Assembly: GCA_007134625.1 (NCBI GenBank)
Contig: SLKL01000017.1
Location: forward strand, 1 to 12,693
DNA length: 12,693 nt
Direction: 5' to 3'
Source of the DNA: Saprospiraceae bacterium
GTDB lineage: Bacteria > Bacteroidota > Bacteroidia > Chitinophagales > Saprospiraceae
Made by a program: the position numbers and the translations under genes
In this document: positions 6,841 through 12,693 of the stretch, piece after piece
Numbering within the stretch: the stretch's first letter is position 1
Layout of the letters: every line of letters begins with the position of its first letter
Notes under the pieces: generated by a model
Seen by the model: only the letters and a program-made list of their open reading frames with translations
The model's database searches: none
What the model was told of the DNA's origin: nothing

Positions 6841-8672
6841 ATACTGTCAGAATCACTTAGAGATTGCAAGTTAATGAATTTATAGTATTCTCCCTTATTT
6901 TCCATCAACTCTTTGTGCGTTCCTGTTTCAACAACTCTGCCTTCATCCAGCACAACAATTTGATCTGCATTCATTATTGTTGATAATCGATGCGCTACAA
7001 CAATTGAAGTTCTCCCTTTCATAACTTGCTCCAAAGCTTTTTGTACCAACTTTTCGGAGGCTGAGTCAAGAGCTGAAGTAGCTTCATCAAGAATAAGTAA
7101 AGGGGGATCTCGAAGAATTGCCCTTGCCAGAGCTATTCTCTGCTTTTGTCCACCGGACAATAAATTACCCCTGTCTCCGACACCACTTTCATACCCATTT
7201 GGTGTCTCCATGATAAAATCATGGGCATTGGCCTTTTTAGCAGCATCAATTACCTGCTCTCTGCTACATCCCTCAAGGCCAAAAACAATGTTGTTGTAAA
7301 TTGTATCATTGAACAATACAGGCTCCTGTGATACAACAGCCATAATTTTTCGCAAATCATCAATTTTTATTTCTCTCACATCAACACCATCATAACAAAT
7401 TTGCCCACCCTGAACGTCATAATATCTGGCTATCAGGTCAGTAAGGGTACTTTTACCTGAGCCTGATCTCCCAACTAATGCTGTAGTAGTACCTGCCTTA
7501 ATAAAAAAACTGACATCATTAATGGCAGCTTTATCAGCCCCATTATATTCAAAAAAGGCATTTTTCACCTCTATACCCTTTCCAATTTTTCTAATTGATT
7601 TAGCATCCACAGACTCTAACATTTCTACATCTGAAAGTACTATGTCCTCAACTCTTTGCAAGGCAGCAAGTCCCTTCTGAATATTGTAGTAAGCATTGGC
7701 AAAACTCTTGGAAGGATTAATGATGTAGAAGAAAGCCAGCAAAAATGCAAGAAAGGCTTCCGAAGATATTTCTTCATTATAAACTGCCTGCGCACCAAAA
7801 TAAAAAAGAACACAAACTACAGTAATACCTAAAAACTCACTTAGAGGAGAAGACAAATCCCGTCTCCATAAGACACGGTTCAATACATATTTATAATGGG
7901 CATTTACAGCAGAAAATCGATCGGTAAGAAAGGTTTCAGCTCTAAAGGCTTTTACTACTTTAATTCCACTAACTGTCTCATCAACAAAACTCAACAGTTT
8001 GCCCAATGTCTCCTGAACGATTTTGGACTTCTTCTTTAATTGTTGCGAGATGCCACCAATAATTACCGCAGTAATAAAAATCAGGACAAATACAAAAAGC
8101 GTCAAACGAGGACTCAGATAAAGCATAAAACCAAGGCTACCCAAAACTAAAAGAGGTTCGCGTACTGCCTTTTCAAGTGATTTCAATACGCTGCTCTCCA
8201 CCTCCATTACATCCATACTGAAGCGGGAAAGCAGATCACCTTTGTTTTTATCATCATAATAACTCACAGGCATATTCAAAATCTTGGAAAAGAGCATACT
8301 TCGCAAGTCATGAACTATTCCATTTCGAATTGGTGCCAGAAAAAACATTGCAAGGTAATGAAATAGATTTTTCAGGAAAAATAAAAGTACAATTAAACCG
8401 CACATAACGAGTAGAGCGCGGTTTTTATCCATATCACTTAAGAAGGAAAGAAAATAATACTTTATCCATTCATCAGCATTGCTCAATGCCATTGCCTCAT
8501 CGGGCATTACAGCCTGACTGAGTTCCTGATTGAGGAAAAGCTGAAAAAAGGGTATAATGGCCGGCAGGCTAAATATAGTAAAAACAGCCATCAACAGGTT
8601 GCACAAAATATGCAGTGCAAGTGGCAGCTTGTAGTTTTTCAGTAAGCCAACAAGTCGGAGAAAACTTCTCAT
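6837..8672 (-). CDS. MsbA-type ABC exporter (fused membrane and ATPase domains)
   Basis: A 611-residue half-transporter expected to work as a homodimer in the inner membrane. The transmembrane domain has about six segments (near 17-42, 90-113, two between 170 and 205, 276-296 and 303-322). It carries the usual cytoplasmic-loop sequence VSYYDDKNKGDLLSRFSMDV (136-155). The nucleotide-binding domain has Walker A GRSGSGKST (401-409), the Q-loop VVSQEP (Q449), signature LSGGQKQR (505-512), Walker B LLILDEATSALD (525-536) with catalytic Glu530, and the H-loop histidine 561. All ATPase motifs are intact. The family includes MsbA, which flips lipid A-core, as well as lipid, peptide and drug exporters. 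The substrate cannot be decided from sequence, though a lipid A or lipid role would fit the nearby fatty-acid genes. It lies 46 bases after accC and its TGA overlaps the following T9SS cargo start. Confidence 0.93.
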   Translation of the reverse strand: MRSFLRLVGLLKNYKLPLALHILCNLLMAVFTIFSLPAIIPFFQLFLNQELSQAVMPDEAMALSNADEWIKYYFLSFLSDMDKNRALLVMCGLIVLLFFLKNLFHYLAMFFLAPIRNGIVHDLRSMLFSKILNMPVSYYDDKNKGDLLSRFSMDVMEVESSVLKSLEKAVREPLLVLGSLGFMLYLSPRLTLFVFVLIFITAVIIGGISQQLKKKSKIVQETLGKLLSFVDETVSGIKVVKAFRAETFLTDRFSAVNAHYKYVLNRVLWRRDLSSPLSEFLGITVVCVLFYFGAQAVYNEEISSEAFLAFLLAFFYIINPSKSFANAYYNIQKGLAALQRVEDIVLSDVEMLESVDAKSIRKIGKGIEVKNAFFEYNGADKAAINDVSFFIKAGTTTALVGRSGSGKSTLTDLIARYYDVQGGQICYDGVDVREIKIDDLRKIMAVVSQEPVLFNDTIYNNIVFGLEGCSREQVIDAAKKANAHDFIMETPNGYESGVGDRGNLLSGGQKQRIALARAILRDPPLLILDEATSALDSASEKLVQKALEQVMKGRTSIVVAHRLSTIMNADQIVVLDEGRVVETGTHKELMENKGEYYKFINLQSLSDSDSI

Positions 8673-8718
8673 TATTTAATTCATCAGAAAGAGGATACAA
8701 GAATCAAAGAGCCTGATA

Positions 8719-10065
8719 TCAGGATGGTTTTTCAAGCTTGAAAGTATTCATAAAGCCTGTATCGTAATTTCCTTTTCTGAAATTTTCATCTCTCATCAAA
8801 AGTCGGTGAAAATCAACCGTAGTGTCTACACCTTCTATAACAAACTCATCTAAGGCTCTCTGCATTTTCAAAATACATTCGTCCCTTGTCTGAGCTCTGC
8901 AAATAACCTTCGCTATCATTGAGTCATAATAAGGTGAAACAGTATAACCTGCATAGGCATGCGTATCTACCCTAATTCCGTGACCCTTTGGAGAATGAAA
9001 TGATGAAATAAGTCCCGGTGAGGGTCTAAAATCTGCATATATATTCTCAGCATTTATCCTACATTCAATGGCATGTAGCTTGGGCGCATAAGATTTGCCA
9101 CTTATCTCAATTCCGGCTGCTACCTTAATTTGCTCTTTAATCAAATCGTGATCAATTACTTCTTCAGTTACGGGATGTTCCACCTGAATTCTGGTATTCA
9201 TCTCCATAAAGTAGAAGTTGCGATCAGCATCAACTAAAAATTCAACCGTACCAACTCCTTCATAATTAATGAAGCTACCGGCTCTTACAGCTGCCTCACC
9301 CATTTTCTCTCTTAGAGATTTAGTCATAAAGGGAGATGGAGACTCTTCGACCAATTTCTGATGACGACGCTGAATGGAACAATCTCTCTCTGACAAGTGA
9401 GCTACATTTCCGTGTTGATCTCCAATTATCTGAAACTCGATATGTCTGGGTTCAACTATAAATTTTTCTATATAGATGCCGTCATTCCCAAAAGCATTTT
9501 GTGCTTCCTGACGAGCCATATTCCAGTTCTTTTCAAGTTCCTCTTTCTTGGTAACTATACGCATTCCCTTTCCACCACCACCTGCTGTAGCTTTTAAAAT
9601 AACGGGGTAGCCAATTTCCTCTGCCATTCTTTCTGCATCCTCGAGACTGGCAATCAAACCATCTGATCCGGGCACTACAGGAACCCCGGCTTTTATCATA
9701 GTTTCTTTAGCCGTTACTTTATCACCCATTTTTCTGATCATATCAGGTGAGGGTCCAATAAACTTGATACCGTATTCCGCACATATTTCTGCGAAATCAG
9801 CATTTTCTGCAAGGAAACCATATCCGGGATGCACCGCATCAGCATTGGTAATCTCAACGGCAGCCATTATTCTGGGCACACTAAGATAAGAATGTAATGA
9901 AGAAGGTGGGCCAATGCAAACAGCTTCATCAGCAAATCGCACATGAAGACTCTCGCGATCAGCTGTGGAATAAACAGCGACTGTTTTAATCCCCATTTCT
10001 TTGCATGTCCTGATCACCCTTAGTGCTATTTCACCTCTGTTAGCAATTAATATTTTTTTAAACAT
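8719..10065 (-). CDS. accC: Biotin carboxylase subunit of acetyl-CoA carboxylase
   Basis: A 448-residue ATP-grasp enzyme that carboxylates the biotin on AccB using ATP and bicarbonate, the first half-reaction of malonyl-CoA synthesis. The N-terminal domain starts [20 protein letters not shown]. The ATP-grasp glycine loop AGGGGKGMR is at 161-169. RRHQKLVEE (233-241) contains the lysine that contacts bicarbonate and ATP in the E. coli enzyme. [15 protein letters not shown] (287-301) holds the metal-binding Glu288 and Asn290 and the catalytic Arg292 and Glu296. [10 protein letters not shown] (331-340) supplies the conserved arginine near biotin. The C-terminal domain is complete and the length is normal for a stand-alone subunit, with no fused carrier or transferase domain. 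It lies 42 bases behind accB, in the conserved accB-accC order, and is probably cotranscribed. The carboxyltransferase subunits (accA, accD) are not in the window. Confidence 0.98.
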   Translation of the reverse strand: MFKKILIANRGEIALRVIRTCKEMGIKTVAVYSTADRESLHVRFADEAVCIGPPSSLHSYLSVPRIMAAVEITNADAVHPGYGFLAENADFAEICAEYGIKFIGPSPDMIRKMGDKVTAKETMIKAGVPVVPGSDGLIASLEDAERMAEEIGYPVILKATAGGGGKGMRIVTKKEELEKNWNMARQEAQNAFGNDGIYIEKFIVEPRHIEFQIIGDQHGNVAHLSERDCSIQRRHQKLVEESPSPFMTKSLREKMGEAAVRAGSFINYEGVGTVEFLVDADRNFYFMEMNTRIQVEHPVTEEVIDHDLIKEQIKVAAGIEISGKSYAPKLHAIECRINAENIYADFRPSPGLISSFHSPKGHGIRVDTHAYAGYTVSPYYDSMIAKVICRAQTRDECILKMQRALDEFVIEGVDTTVDFHRLLMRDENFRKGNYDTGFMNTFKLEKPS

Positions 10066-10107
10066 GGAGTCTCTGGTTAGTTAAATAAAATATACCTAAC
10101 GATGAAA

Positions 10108-10641
10108 TTAAGCCGGTTCGACTAAGAACAGAACCTGATCATACTCCACAGGACTTGCATCATCTACCATTACTTTGACAATTTTACCGCTAACTTCTGA
10201 TTCAATTTCGTTAAACAGTTTCATTGCCTCTACAATACATATGACCGAACCTACTTCAATCTGATCTCCTACTTTCACATATGGACCTTTATCGGGCGAT
10301 GGTGCTCGATAAAATGTACCTACTATCGGGGACTTTACTTCTATTAGCCCTTTTCCTGCTGAGGACTCATCCTGAGCCTTTTCCGAAGAAGTATCTGGTT
10401 GTCCTTTAGATGTTAAATCATCCTGAGCTGCAGTACTTTGAACCTGAGGCGCAGGTGCTACCTGCTGAGCAGCAGGTGGTGCCTGAACAACTTGCGGAGG
10501 AGAAGAAACAACCGTGGTGCCGGATTTAACATATTTATCCGTTCTGATAACAAGTTCAAAATCGCCTTGCTTCATTTTAAACTCAGTAAGGTCGGACTTA
10601 TTTATGCTTTTAATCAAATTGAGTATATCCTTATATTCCAT
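10108..10641 (-). CDS. accB: Biotin carboxyl carrier protein of acetyl-CoA carboxylase (BCCP)
   Basis: A 177-residue carrier that shuttles carboxybiotin from AccC to the carboxyltransferase. It has the standard three parts: an N-terminal helical/beta segment that contacts AccC (MEYKDILNLIKSINKSDLTE onward, about 1-36), a flexible Pro/Ala/Gln/Val-rich linker (about 40-97), and a C-terminal biotinyl domain (about 98-177). The biotin acceptor is Lys141 in the CIVEAMKLFNEIES motif. SPIVGTFYRAPSPDKGPYVK (104-123) includes the protruding thumb typical of bacterial acetyl-CoA carboxylase BCCP, which separates it from other biotinyl-domain proteins. The start ATG at 10639-10641 fits the family. It sits 30 bases after efp and 42 before accC, and is probably read from the efp or fabH promoter. 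Confidence 0.97.
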   Translation of the reverse strand: MEYKDILNLIKSINKSDLTEFKMKQGDFELVIRTDKYVKSGTTVVSSPPQVVQAPPAAQQVAPAPQVQSTAAQDDLTSKGQPDTSSEKAQDESSAGKGLIEVKSPIVGTFYRAPSPDKGPYVKVGDQIEVGSVICIVEAMKLFNEIESEVSGKIVKVMVDDASPVEYDQVLFLVEPA

Positions 10642-10671
10642 AACTATGGTTTTGTTTTTTAAAAAAAATAA

Positions 10672-11235
10672 TTACTTGGCACGCTCAACATAAGAGGCTG
10701 TTCTTGTATCTACTTTAATCTTGTCACCTTGATTAATAAAAAGTGGAACTCTGACTTCTGCTCCGGTTTCAATCGTTGCAGGCTTCAATGTATTGGTTGC
10801 TGTATCCCCTTTTACTCCCGGTTCAGTGTAAGTTATCTCAAATACCATATACTGCGGAAGGTCAACACTTAGCGGAATATCTTTTTCAGCATGGAACAAA
10901 ACTTCGATCTCTGAGCCCTCCTTAAGCATACCCGGATTATCAATCATATTTTCTTGAATAGATACTTGTTCATAAGTTTCGTTATCCATAAAGTGATAAC
11001 CCATATCGTCGTTATAGAGAAACTGGAACTTTCTTCTCTCAACCCGAACAACATTGATTTTGTGCCCCGCAGAAAAAGTATGGTCAAGTACTTTTCCGCT
11101 CGTAAGACTTTTGATCTTTGTTCTAACAAAAGCATTTCCTTTTCCCGGTTTAACATGCTGGAATTCCACAACACTAAATATGTCATTGTTAAACTCAAGG
11201 CACAAACCGTTTCTAATGTCTGATGTATTCGCCAT
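10672..11235 (-). CDS. efp: Translation elongation factor P
   Basis: A 187-residue factor that binds between the P and E sites of stalled ribosomes and promotes peptide bond formation at polyproline stretches. The three beta-barrel domains are complete. The KOW-like N-domain carries the loop VKPGKGNAF (28-36), with Lys32 at the tip in the place of E. coli Lys34, which is modified with beta-lysine by EpmA. No modification enzyme is encoded in this window, so I cannot tell whether Lys32 is modified. The C-terminal domain ends with GDKIKVDTRTASYVERAK, the family's classic tail. The start ATG at 11233-11235 gives the standard length. An exact -7 element lies 17 bases upstream, so efp probably has its own promoter in addition to read-through from fabH. 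AccB, the next gene, has a Pro-rich linker. Confidence 0.97.
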   Translation of the reverse strand: MANTSDIRNGLCLEFNNDIFSVVEFQHVKPGKGNAFVRTKIKSLTSGKVLDHTFSAGHKINVVRVERRKFQFLYNDDMGYHFMDNETYEQVSIQENMIDNPGMLKEGSEIEVLFHAEKDIPLSVDLPQYMVFEITYTEPGVKGDTATNTLKPATIETGAEVRVPLFINQGDKIKVDTRTASYVERAK

Positions 11236-11252
11236 TTATTTGAAATTTTTCG

Positions 11253-11260
11253 CAAATATA
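11253..11260 (-). promoter_or_regulatory. -7 promoter element of efp
   Basis: On the minus strand this reads TATATTTG, an exact match to TAnnTTTG, ending 17 bases before the efp ATG. That spacing is the same as for tyrS. No obvious -33 TTTG box is present. The rest of the 102-base fabH-efp spacer shows no clear terminator. Confidence 0.55.
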
Positions 11261-11337
11261 CTCACTCCCGACTTAATCAGGGTAACAGCAAGGCAACTAT
11301 ATTGTAATCACTTAACTCTGTTCCACCCAATCCATTA

Positions 11338-12342
11338 TCAGGATGAAAAATCAATGCCATCATAAGACCACTTAATGTAGGTTGCACCCCAGGTAAACCC
11401 ACCACCAAATGCGGTCAATATTAAATTATCTCCTTTTTTTAGCTGTGATTCATAATCCCAAAGACACAATGGTAAAGTACCTGAAGTGGTATTCCCATAT
11501 TTGTGAATATTTATCATCACCTGCTCTATCGGCACGCCGGCTACCGAAGCTACAGAGTTGATAATCCGCAAATTGGCCTGATGTGGCACCACCCAGTTTA
11601 TGTCCTCAGCATTCAGCCCACTGCGCTTCATGACCGTACCAATATAATCCGCCATTCCCCTGACTGCATACTTAAACACCGACCTACCCTCCTGATAAAC
11701 AAAATGCTCCCGATTCATAACCGTCTCAACCGTTGAAGGTCTTTTTGAGCCTCCTGCTTTCATATGAAGAAATGCTCTTCCTGCTCCATCACCACCAAAC
11801 TGAGAGTCTATTATTCCCGTATCATCATCCGAGGCTTCTAACAAAACAGCTCCTGCAGCATCACCAAAAAGAACACAAGTCGTTCTATCTGTGTAATCTA
11901 TTATAGAAGACATCATATCCGTACCTACTACAATCACTTTTTTGCACATCCCGGATTCAATATATTTGGCACCGGTCGTCAGGGAATATAAAAATCCTGA
12001 ACAAGCAGCATTAATATCAAAAGCGAAAGCATTGTTTATTCCCGACTTATCACAAATGGTATTGGCATTGTCCGGAAAGACCATATCAGCAGTAACTGTA
12101 GCACAAATCAGTAAATCAATTTCATCAGGACTCGTATTGGTTTTTTTCAAAAGTCCTTTAACAGCCTCAGCACCCATGTCAGAGGATGCCCATCCCTCCT
12201 TTTTCAAAATCCTTCTCTCGCTGATGCCGGTACGTGTTTTAATCCACTCATCAGAAGTATCAACCAGTTTTTCTAAATCCTTATTGGTGAGTTTATCTTC
12301 AGGAAGATATCCCATGACCCCCTTAATTGCAGCTCGTTTCAA
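11338..12342 (-). CDS. fabH: 3-oxoacyl-ACP synthase III (KAS III, FabH)
   Basis: A 334-residue thiolase-fold condensing enzyme that joins a CoA primer (acetyl-CoA or a branched primer) to malonyl-ACP to start fatty-acid synthesis. The catalytic triad is complete: Cys114 in DINAACSGF, His254 in VVPHQAN and Asn284 in YGNTTSGT. DEWIKTRTGISERR (31-44) and the terminal AFGGGFTWGATYIKW are also typical. The frame starts with TTG at 12340-12342. An in-frame TAA lies two codons upstream and the first in-frame ATG is codon 10, inside the first conserved strand (AAIKGVMGYLPE). TTG therefore appears to be the true start. AAGGA lies directly against it, too close for a normal Shine-Dalgarno. A perfect -7 element lies 38 bases upstream. 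It heads the fabH-efp-accB-accC series. A short acidic C-terminal tail (DGIDFSS) is slightly longer than I would expect. Confidence 0.96.
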   Translation of the reverse strand: MKRAAIKGVMGYLPEDKLTNKDLEKLVDTSDEWIKTRTGISERRILKKEGWASSDMGAEAVKGLLKKTNTSPDEIDLLICATVTADMVFPDNANTICDKSGINNAFAFDINAACSGFLYSLTTGAKYIESGMCKKVIVVGTDMMSSIIDYTDRTTCVLFGDAAGAVLLEASDDDTGIIDSQFGGDGAGRAFLHMKAGGSKRPSTVETVMNREHFVYQEGRSVFKYAVRGMADYIGTVMKRSGLNAEDINWVVPHQANLRIINSVASVAGVPIEQVMINIHKYGNTTSGTLPLCLWDYESQLKKGDNLILTAFGGGFTWGATYIKWSYDGIDFSS

Positions 12343-12380
12343 TCCTTAAAATTTAAAATCTTTTCAACTAATTATAACTG

Positions 12381-12388
12381 CAAACTTA
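12381..12388 (-). promoter_or_regulatory. -7 promoter element of fabH
   Basis: The minus strand reads TAAGTTTG, an exact TAnnTTTG match 38 bases before the TTG start. A T-run ending in TTTG lies 11 bases further upstream, closer than the usual spacing for a -33 box. Transcription would start near 12375, leaving a leader of roughly 30 bases rich in A and T. Confidence 0.5.
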
Positions 12389-12594
12389 ATACCAATTAGC
12401 AAAAAAATGAGAATTGAAAGCTACTTAAAATAAATTCAATACCATCTTCAACAAGCGATTCTCTTTTGGATTGAAAAACGAAAAGAAAGAAATGAATTAA
12501 TAATCAAGCTTTTTCGCATTAAGATTAAGTATTAACTGTCAAGAAAAGAAAATCTTTTCACTTTACATAAACCTTCAATTACTTGCCCTGCAAT

Positions 12595-12625
12595 GAGGTG
12601 AGCATTTCGACAATGCAATAACCTC
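12595..12625. repeat. Imperfect hairpin in the right-edge noncoding region
   Basis: GAGGT (12595-12599) pairs with ACCTC (12621-12625), and GCATT (12602-12606) pairs with AATGC (12612-12616). An internal loop (GA against AATA) separates the two stems and the terminal loop is TCGAC. It could be part of a small RNA or of a decayed repeat. The sequence alone does not decide. Confidence 0.35.
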
Positions 12626-12668
12626 CTGTAGAACTAAACTCGAGTATAAGTGTCAAAAAAACTCTTAT

Positions 12669-12688
12669 GGACGTTGCATGCAAGGTCC
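12669..12688. repeat. Near-perfect 20-base palindrome at the window edge
   Basis: GGACGTTGCATGCAAGGTCC is self-complementary except for one opposed pair (12673 and 12684), with TTGCATGCAA at its centre. From memory it resembles dispersed palindromic elements built as GTAGAGACG...CGTCTCTAC around a GCATGC-like core. This copy would be decayed, and the window ends five bases beyond it. Confidence 0.5.
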
Positions 12689-12693
12689 CCACA

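Larger units (their letters stand above)
12343..12693. other. Noncoding right-edge region upstream of fabH
   Basis: This stretch of 351 AT-rich bases has no convincing gene on either strand. It contains the fabH promoter near 12381-12388, an imperfect hairpin at 12595-12625 and a near-palindrome at 12669-12688. From about 12420 to 12540 I see nothing recognisable. Genes often found before fabH in related clusters (rpmF, plsX) are not present here. Confidence 0.6.

Noticed and set aside
8712..8723. Perfect palindrome CCTGATATCAGG spanning the accC stop codon, considered as a terminator
   Set aside because: It has no loop and no following T-run on the minus strand, and the exporter gene follows in the same direction 46 bases on. 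Probably chance.
10944..11365. Overlapping frames on both strands across efp and the fabH-efp spacer
   Set aside because: They lie in other frames of efp, which is unambiguous, and show no protein-like features.
4017..12342. A new multi-gene defence, secretion or biosynthetic system
   Set aside because: The genes are mostly housekeeping (tyrS, iron-sulfur carrier, accBC, efp, fabH) plus an exporter and cargo proteins of a known secretion pathway. Nothing in their order supports a novel system beyond the exporter-cargo pair noted.
11942..12349. 135-codon plus-strand frame opposite fabH
   Set aside because: It is antisense to a clearly conserved enzyme gene, with no recognisable motif. It is a shadow of fabH codon structure.
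12532..12618. A 28-codon minus-strand frame with AGGAGG (12622-12627) just before a TTG start
   Set aside because: It is too short and composition-like, uses a weak start, and relies on a Shine-Dalgarno that this phylum barely uses. The AGGAGG is also explained as one side of the nearby hairpin.

Overview
The window is AT-rich DNA that looks chromosomal and comes from the phylum Bacteroidota. Four things point there: two type IX secretion system (T9SS) cargo proteins with C-terminal sorting domains, a cut-off gene with the N-terminal signature of a third such surface protein, exact TAnnTTTG promoter -7 elements in front of three genes, and start codons without convincing Shine-Dalgarno sequences. 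I cannot place it below phylum. I see no tRNA, rRNA, CRISPR array, transposase, phage gene or recognisable defence system.

Left part (1-4016). A surface-protein gene truncated by the window edge (1-365, minus) is divergent from a large mosaic T9SS cargo gene (585-3221, plus). The latter encodes an fn3-like domain, a gingipain/C25-like fold that seems to lack its catalytic residues, a second fn3-like domain, a PKD domain, two SprB-type repeats and a sorting domain. It converges, with 7 bases between stop codons, on a small DUF2784-type membrane protein (3229-3609, minus). The 407-base gap that follows holds a striking tandem array of degenerate heptamers (consensus about T-R-G-C-T-W-C), then a short palindrome, then the same heptamers in inverted orientation.

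Middle (4017-8672). tyrS (plus) has a normal KFGKS loop but a HIGH motif changed to TIGN. It converges on an A-type iron-sulfur carrier gene (5305-5631, minus). Next, also on the minus strand, are a 378-residue T9SS cargo protein (5704-6840) and an MsbA-type ABC exporter (6837-8672). The exporter is upstream and its stop codon overlaps the cargo start, so the two are probably translationally coupled.

Right part (8719-12342, minus). In transcription order the genes are fabH, efp, accB and accC, a conserved lipid-synthesis/EF-P cluster. AccB and AccC supply the biotin carrier and biotin carboxylase of acetyl-CoA carboxylase. FabH condenses acetyl-CoA with the malonyl-ACP derived from its product. 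EF-P rescues ribosomes at polyproline stretches. fabH and efp each have a good -7 element. accB, accC, the exporter, its cargo partner and perhaps the iron-sulfur carrier follow in the same direction with gaps of 72 bases or less. fabH appears to start with TTG.

The last 351 bases have no convincing gene. They hold the fabH promoter, an imperfect hairpin and a near-perfect 20-base palindrome at the edge. Nothing here amounts to a new multi-gene system. The observations most worth following are the heptamer foldback array, the TyrRS TIGN variant, the protease-dead C25-like surface protein and the exporter-cargo overlap.
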